From contig CAWARU010000001.1 of assembly GCA_963784575.1 (NCBI GenBank), forward strand, positions 3,224,001 to 3,288,000: DNA of 64,000 bases. The letters run 5' to 3'. The notes under the pieces are model-generated. The model searched no databases and had not been told where the DNA came from. It saw nothing but the letters and a program-made list of their open reading frames with translations. This document shows positions 7,597 to 17,026 of this stretch, one piece after another (the first letter of the stretch is position 1; each line of letters starts with the position of its first letter). Source of the stretch: CAWARU01 sp963784575 (lineage in GTDB: Bacteria; Pseudomonadota; Gammaproteobacteria; UBA6186; Azoamicaceae). The position numbers were made by a program, and so were the translations under genes.

Positions 7597-8469
7597 TTAT
7601 GCTACGGGTTCTTCGTTTTCGCGTAATTGACAAGCGGTCAAGGTATTGCTTAATAGACAGGCGACCGTCATGGGCCCTACACCTCCGGGCACTGGGGTAA
7701 TAAACCCGGCGCGTTCGAATGCAGACTCAAACTCCACATCCCCTACAAGGCTGCCATCCTGTAGACGGTTCATTCCAACATCTATTACTATAGCCCCTGA
7801 TTTTACCCAATTTCCCTTGATAAGTCCAGGGATTCCTACCGCAGACACCACAAGATCTGCAGTTTTGATATGAGGTTCTAAATCTCGGGTGTGTCGATTG
7901 CAGGCAGTCACTGTGGCATCTGCAGCCAGCAATTCTAAAATCAAAGGTCGTCCCACAATATTTGAGGTCCCGACAACAGTCGCTGCAATGCCTTCCAGAT
8001 TTGCATGAATGGACTTTAACAATAACATTATTCCGAGAGGGGTGCAGGGGGCAAGCAGTGGCCGAGATTGTGCCAATCGGCCGAGGTTATAAGGATGAAA
8101 ACCATCGACGTCTTTTTCTGGGTCGATTTTTTCCAAGATTTTGTTGGTATCGATATGATTGGGTAAGGGGAGTTGCACCAGAATGCCATCAATGGCTGGA
8201 TCTCGATTTAATTTATCGACTAAGTTCAGCAACTCATTTTCTGTGGTTGAATTTGGGAGAAAGTAAGGGTGTGAGGTGATTCCAACCTCGGTACAGGCAT
8301 TACTTTTATTACGTACATAAATTTTAGAGGCCTCGTCATCGCCAATTAAGATCACGGCCAGACTTGGAGGTCTTTTTCCCTGTTGAATACGATTTGCTAG
8401 GATACCTGTTTTGATAACAAATTTGATTTCACTAGCAAGTTTTTTTCCATCTAAAATTTGTGCTGGCAT
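7597..8469 (-). CDS. folD: Bifunctional methylenetetrahydrofolate dehydrogenase/cyclohydrolase FolD
   Basis: 290 residues from the ATG at 8467-8469 (PAQILDGKKLA aligns with the conserved FolD N-terminus; an upstream start at 8505 is less likely). FolD interconverts 5,10-methylene-, methenyl- and 10-formyl-tetrahydrofolate with NADP. Motifs: catalytic lysine region SKIYVRNK, the folate-site segment DGILVQLPLP, the NADP loop VVGTSNIVGRP, and the C-terminal signature TPVPGGVGPMTVACLL. Full length. Cytosolic one-carbon metabolism; likely first gene of an operon with the DUF432 and mscS genes. Confidence 0.96.
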   Translation of the reverse strand: MPAQILDGKKLASEIKFVIKTGILANRIQQGKRPPSLAVILIGDDEASKIYVRNKSNACTEVGITSHPYFLPNSTTENELLNLVDKLNRDPAIDGILVQLPLPNHIDTNKILEKIDPEKDVDGFHPYNLGRLAQSRPLLAPCTPLGIMLLLKSIHANLEGIAATVVGTSNIVGRPLILELLAADATVTACNRHTRDLEPHIKTADLVVSAVGIPGLIKGNWVKSGAIVIDVGMNRLQDGSLVGDVEFESAFERAGFITPVPGGVGPMTVACLLSNTLTACQLRENEEPVA

Positions 8470-8579
8470 GCAGAATAAGATACTCGACTGGGGCAATAGA
8501 GACAAGAGAAGGATATCAGTATGATTTACGGGGGGCTAGAATTTTAGTATTATAGTTTAATAGTACTCATTTGATTATT

Positions 8580-8656
<77 letters not shown>

Positions 8657-8668
8657 TTTTTTTTGTTT

Positions 8669-8745
<77 letters not shown>

Positions 8746-8747
8746 TT

Positions 8748-8893
8748 TAGGGCCTGTTGACAATTCGCTAGGTTGAGCCAGAAATCATTGATTTCTGAGC
8801 ACCGTAGCGCAGTTTATATTGAAATAAATGAGCAACGGAGCACAAGAAATCAATGATTTATGGCCAATATAGTAGAATTGTCAACAGGCCCTA
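8748..8893. repeat. Palindromic repeat element, copy A
   Basis: Perfect 19-bp terminal inverted repeats (TAGGGCCTGTTGACAATTC at 8748-8766, complement at 8875-8893) enclose internal arms around AGAAATCA/TGATTTCT. The central core reads GCGCAGTTTATATTG and then AAATAAATGAGCA. The ends can be read as a TA flank plus GGGCCTGTTGA. Related copies lie at 16666-16809 and, with other arms, at 12034-12124. No ORF; a MITE-like or structural repeat. Confidence 0.8.
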
Positions 8894-9041
8894 GAAAAAT
8901 TGTAAATATTTAAGTTGGGTATAGTGGTAGTGGTATAGTAAAGATTAAAGATAAAGTATACTAGATAACAAAATATAACAAAGCTATCAGATCTATAAAT
9001 AATGAGCTGAATGAGGTATCATTTAAGCTTATGTCATTGAT

Positions 9042-9118
9042 GGTGGCCGTAGCTCAGTTGGTAGAGCCCCGGATTGTGATTCCGGTCGTCGTGGGTTCGA
9101 GTCCCATCGGTCACCCCA
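9042..9118 (+). tRNA. tRNA-His(GTG)
   Basis: 77 nt including the encoded G-1 that pairs with C73, typical of tRNA-His. Anticodon arm CCGGA-TTGTGAT-TCCGG; CCA encoded. Confidence 0.95.
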
Positions 9119-9187
9119 ATTTGATTGCATCTTTTAATTGAACTGTAACTTTTAATTGATATGGTGTAGCATCTTACCCGAGTATTT

Positions 9188-9263
<76 letters not shown>

Positions 9264-9299
9264 GATACTTCGGACCGCACAGCGTTAACAATTTAAGAT

Positions 9300-9384
9300 G
9301 CGAAAGTGGCGGAATTGGTAGACGCACTGGATTTAGGTTCCAGCGGGGCAACCCGTGAGAGTTCGAGTCTCTCCTTTCGCACCA
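9300..9384 (+). tRNA. tRNA-Leu(TAG)
   Basis: 85 nt, with a long variable arm as in leucine tRNAs and anticodon arm CTGGA-TTTAGGT-TCCAG. CCA encoded. Last tRNA before tig. Confidence 0.95.
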
Positions 9385-9524
9385 GAATAAGTCATGCGCA
9401 ATATATATCATGAGTGCGCAAAATACTATTTGAGTAAGAGTTTGAGTAAGAGTCGGCAGAAAATATCTTGATTTTTGCCACTGTCTCTTTTCTCTTGTTT
9501 CTTGATTTTTGTAAGGAGAAATAT

Positions 9525-10874
9525 ATGAAGATTTCCGTTGAAAATACCAGTTCCTTGGGACGGCGCTTAACAATTCAGATCCCAAGTTCTGAAATCCAAT
9601 CCGTGATAAGTGAAAGAATGTTGGAAAAATCACAGTCAGCGCGTCTTCCAGGTTTTCGTCAAGGCCGCATTCCAAAAAATGAATTAGAAAAGCGCTTTGG
9701 CACTCAAGTACGGCAGGAAGCTTATGGAAGGATCATAGAAAGTAGCTTGCCGCTCGCATTGCAGCAAGAAAAATTACAACCTGCTGGCCGTCCAGTTGTG
9801 GAACATATTTCTAATGAAACCAATAAAGATCTGGAATATGTGGTGAGCTTTGAAGTGTTTCCAGTGTTTTCTCTGTCGAAATACGACGACATAAAAGCTG
9901 AAAAATACATTGCAGATGTAACAGATAAAGAGGTGGATCAAGCCATCGAAAAATTAAAATTGCAGTTTGCGGAATGGATTCCTGTGGAACGTCCGGCAGG
10001 TGAAACCGATCGTGTTGTCGTAGATTACACCAGCACGTTGAATGGCAAAAAATATGAAAATAATGCTGGAAAAGACATAGCAGTTGAAATTGGCAGCAAA
10101 TTATTCATTGAAGGATTTGAACAACGCTTGATAGGTACTAAATCCAACGATGAAGTGACGATGGATCTCACTTTCCCGAAAGATTGGCGCGTCGAAAAAT
10201 TAGCAGGCAAGCCAGTACAGTTTATTGTGAAAGTCAAATCTGTTTCTGAAAGAAAGCTCGCAGCTATTGATGAAGCTTTTGCCAAAAAGATTGCTGCCGC
10301 CTCCAGTAACATGGAAGATATTCGAGCCAAAGTGAGAGAAAGTCTGACTAAGCAAGCTGATGAAGTTTCTTTGGCACGTTTGAAAGATCAGGTAACTGAT
10401 GCTTTACTGAAATTGAACCCTATTTTAGTGCCACAAGCTTTAATAGAAAAAGAGATGGCTGCCTTACATGAAGATTTTCATCGCCGCATGGGCGACAGAC
10501 CACAGACAGATTGTCAGCATCATGGCTTGCAAGAGCAAGCTGAAAAGCGTGTTGCATTAGGACTGATCTTGAACGAAGTAATTAAGAACGAAAACTTAAC
10601 TCCAGATCCTGAGCAAGTTAAGCTCCGAATTGCTTCGCTTGCAAAAATGTTTGGAAATTCAGAGTTTCTTGAAAGCATGTATTATGAGTCGGAAGAATTA
10701 TTATCGGGGGTTCGTCATACAGTCTTGTTGGATCAAGCCTTGGATTTGGTGGTCAGCAAAGCCACAGTGGTTGAAAAGCACCTATCGCTTGAGGAATTAT
10801 TCAAACGAGATCCCAAGCGGGGTGCTAATCCAAATATAAGCCAAAAGCAGAGCGGGGCTTTAGCGGAAAGTTAA
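9525..10874 (+). CDS. tig: Trigger factor, ribosome-associated chaperone/peptidyl-prolyl isomerase
   Basis: 449 residues from the ATG at 9525, preceded by AAGGAG; an upstream in-frame start at 9468 is not supported. The N-terminal ribosome-binding domain contains the signature LPGFRQGRIPKNELEKRFG (family GFRxGKxP, docks on L23). An FKBP-like domain follows (about 150-240) and then the helical C-terminal substrate cradle. Binds nascent chains at the exit tunnel. Standard neighbour of clpP, which follows after 88 bases. Confidence 0.96.
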   Translation: MKISVENTSSLGRRLTIQIPSSEIQSVISERMLEKSQSARLPGFRQGRIPKNELEKRFGTQVRQEAYGRIIESSLPLALQQEKLQPAGRPVVEHISNETNKDLEYVVSFEVFPVFSLSKYDDIKAEKYIADVTDKEVDQAIEKLKLQFAEWIPVERPAGETDRVVVDYTSTLNGKKYENNAGKDIAVEIGSKLFIEGFEQRLIGTKSNDEVTMDLTFPKDWRVEKLAGKPVQFIVKVKSVSERKLAAIDEAFAKKIAAASSNMEDIRAKVRESLTKQADEVSLARLKDQVTDALLKLNPILVPQALIEKEMAALHEDFHRRMGDRPQTDCQHHGLQEQAEKRVALGLILNEVIKNENLTPDPEQVKLRIASLAKMFGNSEFLESMYYESEELLSGVRHTVLLDQALDLVVSKATVVEKHLSLEELFKRDPKRGANPNISQKQSGALAES

Positions 10875-10888
10875 ATTTTTTGATGTGG

Positions 10889-10908
10889 ATTCCCGCCTGC
10901 GCGGGAAT
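10889..10908. repeat. Small REP-like hairpin between tig and clpP
   Basis: ATTCCCGC and GCGGGAAT pair perfectly around loop CTGC. This REP-like hairpin sequence is widely dispersed in bacterial genomes. No T-run follows, so it is not a classical terminator, though it may protect mRNA ends. Confidence 0.6.
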
Positions 10909-10962
10909 GACGAATAGAGACGAACAGAATGGTATTGCATAAACGTTTGTAGGGAGGTAGTT

Positions 10963-11604
10963 ATGTCAGAAATAAGTAATATTGGCCTTGTACCAATTGT
11001 TATCGAACAATCTGCCCGCGGGGAAAGAGCCTATGATATTTACTCCCGTTTATTAAAAGAACGCGTAGTATTTTTAGTGGGTCCTGTAGAAGATTACAAT
11101 GCCAATTTGGTTGTGGCACAAATGCTATTTTTAGAATCAGAAAATCCTGATAAAGATATTTTTCTCTACATCAATTCTCCTGGCGGCGCTGTTACTGCAG
11201 GTCTTGCTATTTACGATACCATGCAATTTGTGAAGCCTGATGTCAGTACTTTGTGTATTGGGCAAGCTTGCAGTATGGGAGCACTTCTGTTAACCGGCGG
11301 CACCAAAGGTAAAAGGCATGCCCTACCTAATTCCCGAATGATGATTCATCAACCTTTAGGTGGTTACCAAGGCCAAGCTTCAGATATCGAGATACACACC
11401 AAAGAAATATTAAAAGTCAGGCATACGTTAAATGAAATACTGGTAAAACATACAGGTCAGCCTTTAGAGAGGATCCAAAAAGACACGGATAGAGACAATT
11501 TTATGGGTTCCAAGGAAGCTTGTGATTTTGGGTTAATTGACTCAGTCCTAACCGAACGGCAGTTGAAACAGAAAGGCAAAGATAAAGATAAGGATACTCT
11601 ATAA
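10963..11604 (+). CDS. clpP: ATP-dependent Clp protease proteolytic subunit
   Basis: 213 residues with an intact frame and GGGAGG before the ATG. Catalytic triad visible: S104 in GQACSMGA, H129 in MMIHQPLGG, D178 in DTDRDNF. Forms the tetradecameric barrel that degrades substrates unfolded by ClpX or ClpA. Its usual partner clpX follows but is badly frameshifted as written, and the clpP-clpX gap is unusually long (714 bases). Confidence 0.97.
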   Translation: MSEISNIGLVPIVIEQSARGERAYDIYSRLLKERVVFLVGPVEDYNANLVVAQMLFLESENPDKDIFLYINSPGGAVTAGLAIYDTMQFVKPDVSTLCIGQACSMGALLLTGGTKGKRHALPNSRMMIHQPLGGYQGQASDIEIHTKEILKVRHTLNEILVKHTGQPLERIQKDTDRDNFMGSKEACDFGLIDSVLTERQLKQKGKDKDKDTL

Positions 11605-12033
11605 AAGGTTTTGAAATTGTTTGGAATTGTTTTAAATATTTGAAATCATAGGGTTAACCTAAAATAGGAGCAGATGGAACTCTGATGGATTTAAGTAGGT
11701 CTAAGAACTTAAATCCACAGGTTGAATACAAAGATTCGTAATTACCCTTAAATCTGTCATAGTTAGAAATCAGGAAATCAGTGAACCAAGGAGAAGGAGA
11801 ATAAAAAAGCAAAAGACGTAACTAAATTGAGGATAATTACATTTTTTTACTGAACTTCCAAACAGTAGATTTTATTACGTTTAAGTTGAATACTTAAGAC
11901 AGCCTAGAGGAGGGGCCAAGAATAAGGACTTGAAACTATTGAGATAGGCCATATTTATTTTCAATGGCATTAAGAAATTAAACAATTGTTTAGAGTCTCC
12001 CGTTTGAATGTAGACAAAAAGGGAAGACTTTGA
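11605..12033. other. Gene-free AT-rich stretch downstream of clpP
   Basis: I see no ORF of credible length, no tRNA and no recognisable gene remnant. The stretch precedes palindromic element copy B and a GC-rich structured segment, which together separate clpP from clpX. Confidence 0.5.
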
Positions 12034-12124
12034 GGCAAGGTGGTTTTAAAAAGCTAGCAAATAAAGCGGAGTTTATATTGTAATAAATGAGCATTTTTTG
12101 TTAGCTTTTTAAAGCAAGATTGCC
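12034..12124. repeat. Palindromic repeat element, copy B (divergent arms)
   Basis: Ends GGCAAGG and ATTGCC and inner arms around AAAAAGCTAGC and its near-complement enclose the core GCGGAGTTTATATTG then TAATAAATGAGCA. The core matches copies A (8748) and C (16666) closely, but the arms are unrelated in sequence while still self-complementary. 91 bp, shorter than the other two. Confidence 0.65.
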
Positions 12125-12230
12125 CACAAAACGGCAGGATAGCCGTTTTGGAAACGCCGAATAGGCGGAGCCCTCCGGGCCGAGGGCCATGGATGGCCCG
12201 AGTCAGAGGTGGGCGTTCAAGGGAAATGTG
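12125..12230. other. GC-rich multi-hairpin segment upstream of clpX
   Basis: Successive perfect hairpins: AAAACGGC/GCCGTTTT (12128-12135 and 12142-12149), CGCC/GGCG (12155-12158 and 12164-12167), CCCTC/GAGGG (12171-12175 and 12182-12186), the last alternating with GGGCC/GGCCC (12184-12188 and 12195-12199). GC content is clearly above the surroundings. It could be a repeat remnant or a structured RNA; I do not recognise the family. Confidence 0.45.
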
Positions 12231-12318
12231 AGAGCGGTTACGAAAAGCTAAAACTAAAGAGTCGGGAAGAGACCTTTGTCATCCCCGGTCTCTAGACACC
12301 AGAACGGAGGTAAATCCT

Positions 12319-13619
12319 ATGGCGGACAAACAGAATGGGCGCGGTGAAGGTAAATTATTGTATTGTTCTTTTTGCGGAAAGAGTCAACATGAAGTAAGAA
12401 AGCTTATTGCTGGTCCATCCGTTTTTATTTGTGATGAATGTGTTGAATTATGCAATGACATCATTCGCGAAGAAGTTGAGGAGAAGCAAGGACCGAATCA
12501 TGTTGCTACAAGACTTCCTACACCAAAAGAAATCAATAGAATATTGGATCAATATGTCATTGGGCAAACTCAGGCAAAGAAAGTGTTGTCCGTTGCCGTT
12601 TATAATCACTATAAACGACTTGCAATCAGGCTTGCAATTAAAGATGAAGAAGTTGAATTGGCAAAAGTAATATTTTATTGATTGGCCCAACCGGATAGTG
12701 GTAAAACATTGTTGGCAGAAACATTGGCTCGCTTATTAAATGTGCCTTTTACAATTGCCGATGCAACGACATTAACAGAAGCAGGTTATGTCGGTGAAGA
12801 TGTTGAAAATATCATCCAAAAGCTTATTGCAAAAATGTGATTATGATGTTGAAAAAGCCAAACAGGAATTGTTTATATCGATGAAATCGATAAAATTTCT
12901 CGTAAATCAGAAAATCCTTCTATTACTCGCGATGTTTCAGGCGAAGGAGTGCAACAAGCATTATTGAAATTGATTGAAGGCACTGTTGCTTCTGTTCCTC
13001 CCAAGGGTGGCACGAAACATCCTCAACAAGAATTCTTGCAAGTGGATACTACGAATATTTTGTTTATTTGTGGCGGTGCATTTTCAGGATTAGAAAAAAT
13101 TATTCGTGAACGAACTGAAAAAGGTGGCATTGGTTTTCTGCAGAAGTTAGCAAGTAAAGAAGACAAGAAAGCTATTAGCGAAACGCTTACATCAAGTTGA
13201 ACCAGAAGATTTAATTAAATATGGTTTGATTCCAGAATTTGTTGGTCGTTTACCTGTTGTTGCACACTTAGAAGAATTGGATGAAAATGCCTTAGTTGAT
13301 ATCTTAACTGAACCAAAAAATGCTTTCACCAAGCAATATACGAAATTATTTGAAATGGAAGGTGTTGAGAATTGAATTTAGTGAAGAAGCTTTGAAGAAC
13401 AGTTGCAAAAAAAGCAATGGAAAGAAAAACGGGTGCGCGAGGTTTACGTTCCATTCTTAGAACATGTCTTGTTGGATACCATGTATGAGCTACCTTCCCT
13501 GGAAGATGTCACAAAAGTAGTTATTGATGAGGCGGTTGTTAATGGTGAATCTGAGCCATTGCTTATTTATGAAAGCTCGACAAGCAAAAGCTGTTAGTCA
13601 AGCGAATGGACAAGCATAG
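12319..13619 (+). pseudogene. clpX: ATP-dependent Clp protease ATPase subunit ClpX, multiply frameshifted
   Basis: Starts intact: zinc-binding domain CSFCGKSQHEVRKL and CDECVELC, then the AAA+ start (YVIGQTQAKKVLSVAVYNHY). From about 12664 the frame breaks repeatedly (near 12664, 12694, 12832, 12869, 13185, 13370 and in the last 60 bases). If single bases are added or removed, the whole family sequence can be read: GPTGSGKT Walker A, YIDEIDKISR Walker B, the sensor region, and LLDTMYELPSLEDV at the end. Conserved codons are kept although the frame is not, so indels rather than long decay explain it. Either a sequence-quality problem or a very recent inactivation. ClpX unfolds substrates for ClpP. 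Confidence 0.85.
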
Positions 13620-13677
13620 AAGAATGACCAATAAGTTCATGCTTAAGCATTAAGCATCTCGAGGACAAATTAAATGG

Positions 13678-16143
13678 ATGCGAAGAATCAATGACTAACA
13701 TCTGACCAACGAGTCTAATGTGATATCCCGGTTTTACCACTACGTGATGTGGTGGTTTATCCGCATATGGTGATTCCTTTATTTGTGGGTCGAGAAAAAT
13801 CTATCAAAGCACTAGAAGCGGCAATGGCAGTGGACATAAACAAATATTATTAACGGCACAAAAAGATGCGACTGAAGATGATCCCACAGACAGGAAGATA
13901 TTTATACCGTTGGTACTGTTGTCCAACATTCTTACAGATATTAAAACTGCCTGATGGCACAGTAAAAGTATTAGTGGAAGGCACTCGAACGCGGCAAAGT
14001 GTATCGATTTTATGCAAGCTGAACCTTTCTTTCTTAGCGAATGTGGAACCTGTTGCAAACGAGTCAGTTACTTGAAGGCTATGAAGTAGAAGTTTTAATT
14101 CGTTCTTTATTATCTCAATTTGAACAATATATCAAACTAAATAAGAAAATTTCCGCAGAAATCGTTGTCTCTATTACTGGCATCGAAGATCCCATTCGTT
14201 TGGCGGATACTATTGCTGCGCATATGCCATTAAAGATTGAAGAAAAACAGAAAATTTTAGAAATCGTTGATTTCAAGCTTACGAATTGAAACTTTGATGT
14301 GCAAATGATTGAACCTGAAATTGAATACTTGCAAGTCGAGAAGACGAATCAGTGGCAATGTCAAGAAACAGATGGAAAAAAGCCAACGAGAATATTATCT
14401 AATTGAAAAATAAGCCATTCAAAAAGAATTAGGTGACTTGGCATTGATGCCGAGAAATCGGCGAACTCAAAGAATTAATGCTAAAATTGAAAAAGCAGGC
14501 ATGACCAAAGAAGCAAAAGAAAAAGCCATGGCTGAATTAAATAAATTAAAAATGATGTCGCCGATGTCGGCTGAAGCACGGTTCTCGAAATTATATTGAT
14601 TGGATATTCAATGTGCCTTGGAAAAAGCGATCTAAAGATTCGCACGATCTTAGCTGCGCGCCGAAGAAATTTTAGAACGAAGATCATTATGGTCTTAGAA
14701 AAAGTTAAAGAACGAATTATCGAATATCTTGCTGTACAACAACGCGTTCAAAAAATTAAAAGGCCCTATATTATGTTTAGTGGGTCCTCCTGGTGTTGGT
14801 AAAACTTCTTTAGGACAATCCATTGCGCAGTGCAACAGGACGAAAATTTGTTCGTATGTCTTTAGGTGGCGTGCGTGATGAAGCAGAAATTCGTGGTCAT
14901 CGCCGTACTTATATTGGTGCCTTGCCAGGAAAAATTATCCAAAAATTAGCAAAAGTTGGGGTTCGAAATCCTCTATTTATGTTGGATGAAGTCGATAAAA
15001 TGGCCATGGATTTCGGGAGATCCTGCTTCTGCTTTATTAGAAGTTTTAGATCCTGAACAAAATAATACTTTTAATGATCACTATCTTGAAGTGGATTATG
15101 ATTTATCAGATGTGATGTTTGTTGCAACTGCTAATTCACTTAAATATTCCTGCACCGCTTATTGGATCGAATGGAAGTTATTCGTCTTCCAGGTTATACC
15201 GAAGATGAAAAACTCAATATTGCTGAACGATATCTTATTCCAAAACAAATGACAGAAAATGGCTTAAAGCCTGAGGAAATTAATATTAGTCAGAAGCTGC
15301 TATATTAGAAATTATTCGTTATTATACCCGTGAAGCAGGAGTCAGAAATCTTAGAGCGTGAAATTTCAAATTTGCTCGTAAAGTTGTAAAGAAATTTTGC
15401 TCAATAAAGACAAGGAACTTAAATCTAATCGCAGTTACCTGCGAATAATCTCGAAAAATATTTAGGTGTGAGACGTTATCGTTATGGTCTGGCTGAAGAG
15501 CATGATCAGATCGGTCAAGTGACTGGTCTTGCTTGGACTGAAGTGGGTGGTGAAATTTTAACAATTGAAGCGGTGAGCTGTTCCTGGTAAAGGAAAAGTG
15601 ACTTATACCGGAAAATTGGGTGAAGTCATGCAAGAATCTATTCAAGCTGCATGACTGTGGTGCGAGCGAGCAGAAGCACTTGGGTATCCCAATAGATTTC
15701 TATGAAAAGACATGATATCCATATCCATGTTCCGGAAGGGCAACTCCAAAAGATGGTCCGAGTGCAGGTATTGGTATGTGCACTGCGCTGGTTTCGTGTT
15801 AACAGGCATTCCGGTGCGTAAAGATGTGGCGATGACAGGTGAAATTACCTTGCGTGGTCAAATGTTACCGATTGGTGGATTGAAAGAAAAATTATTGGCT
15901 GCACATCGTGCTGGTATCTAGGATGTGATTATCCCAGAAGAAAATCAACGAGATTTAAAGGAAATCCCCAAGGAAATGTATCAAGGTATGACGATTCACC
16001 CCGTGCGATGGATTGATCGAGGTATTAGAACTTGCCTTGGCCCGAATGCCACATTCCTATTTTGAAGGCTGATCATCCGGTCACGTCTAACTTCTGAAGA
16101 AAAAGCTAAGGGCGCGAAAGTTACTGATAGCTCAGACAGATAG
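13678..16143 (+). pseudogene. lon: Lon protease, multiply frameshifted
   Basis: Family sequence is readable across three frames from the N-terminal substrate domain (VLPLRDVVVYPHMVIPLFVG at about 13710) through Walker A (GPPGVGKTS, about 14790), LGGVRDEAEIRGHRRTYIGA, LDEVDKM, to the protease domain with catalytic Ser (KDGPSAGIGMC, about 15760) and Lys (GGLKEKLLAAHRAG, about 15880). More than ten one-base indels interrupt it, and a TAG replaces a probable AAG codon at 15919-15921. The start is uncertain (ATG 13674 or 13678). Lon is the ATP-dependent quality-control protease; position between clpX and hupB is the standard one. Confidence 0.85.
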
Positions 16144-16320
16144 TTTGCATTAAATCTAGTTTCTTGCCACTTAACCTTCTTGCTCCTTGTCTCTCGATAG
16201 TATACATTCCAGTAATTAAGATTCGAAATTTACCACTTGAACATTAGTTAACAAACTAATTGTGGGTTGTTTTTACTTTCGAGGAAGTGAAAAGCGAAGA
16301 GACAGAGAAGGAGTTGATTT

Positions 16321-16608
16321 GTGAATAAAGCTCAATTAATTGATAAGGTAGCCGAAGAAACTGGACTCTCAAAAGCAGATGCCGGGCGAGCCGTAGAAGC
16401 GACTTTTAATACGATCATCAGTGCTTTGGCAAATAAAGATCAGGTGGCATTGCTTGGCGTTGGAACTTTTGGTACCAAGCAGCGCGCAGCCCGTACCGGA
16501 CGTGATCCACGTACCGGTGGCACTTTGCAAATACCTGCAGCAATCGTGGCATTTTTTAAGCCGGGCAAGGCTTTGAAAGATGCGATTAATGCTACTGAAG
16601 CAGCGTAA
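16321..16608 (+). CDS. hupB: DNA-binding protein HU-beta
   Basis: 95 residues with a GTG start behind GGAG. Complete HU fold: helices with SKADAGRAVEATFNTI, the beta arm VALLGVGTFGTKQRAARTGR with the DPRTGG tip, and the KPGKALKDAI C-terminus. Bends DNA without strong sequence preference and organises the nucleoid. Sits after lon as in most gammaproteobacteria. Intact, in contrast with the preceding 3.5 kb. Confidence 0.97.
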   Translation: MNKAQLIDKVAEETGLSKADAGRAVEATFNTIISALANKDQVALLGVGTFGTKQRAARTGRDPRTGGTLQIPAAIVAFFKPGKALKDAINATEAA

Positions 16609-16665
16609 GTAAGCAGAGGCATAAGGTTTTAGAAGGTTTAGTTAAACATAAATTCTGAGCGACGA

Positions 16666-16809
16666 GGGGCTGTTTAAAATTCGCTAGGCTGAGGCGAAAT
16701 TCAACGATTGACGAGCAGAGCACGCGCAGTTTACGTTGGATGTAAATGAGCAGCTTCGCGGCCGTCAATCGTTGAAGTTCGCCCAGCATAGTAGAATTTC
16801 AACAGCCCC
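16666..16809. repeat. Palindromic repeat element, copy C
   Basis: 144 bp with near-perfect terminal repeats (GGGGCTGTT at 16666 and AACAGCCCC at 16809) and internal arms TTCAACGATTGACG/CGTCAATCGTTGAA around the core GCGCAGTTTACGTTGG then GTAAATGAGCA. Same plan and length as copy A (8748-8893). The arm sequence differs but its pairing is preserved. Confidence 0.8.
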
Positions 16810-16813
16810 GCAT

Positions 16814-16889
16814 GGGTGCTTAGCTCAGCTGGTAGAGCTTCGCCCTTACAAGGCGGAGGTCGGGGGTTCGAGTCCCTCAGCACCCACCA
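16814..16889 (+). tRNA. tRNA-Val(TAC)
   Basis: 76 nt with CCA; anticodon loop CTTACAA gives TAC; acceptor GGGTGCT pairs with AGCACCC. It starts 5 bases after repeat copy C. Confidence 0.95.
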
Positions 16890-16896
16890 TTATTTC

Positions 16897-16973
16897 GGAG
16901 CGGTAGTTCAGTTGGTTAGAATATCGGCCTGTCACGCCGAGGGTCGCGGGTTCGAGTCCCGTCCGCTCCGCCA
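16897..16973 (+). tRNA. tRNA-Asp(GTC)
   Basis: 77 nt with CCA; anticodon arm CGGCCTGTCACGCCG gives GTC. The Val-Asp pair before ppiD is a conserved arrangement. Confidence 0.95.
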
Positions 16974-17026
16974 TTATTAATTCACACTTTGTTTGGTTCT
17001 TTAGCTTGGGGGCAGGGTAGCGAGAT

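Noticed and set aside
11605..12318. A possible missed small gene in the long clpP-clpX gap
   Set aside because: All frames are broken by stops at short intervals; only repeat and hairpin structure is seen.
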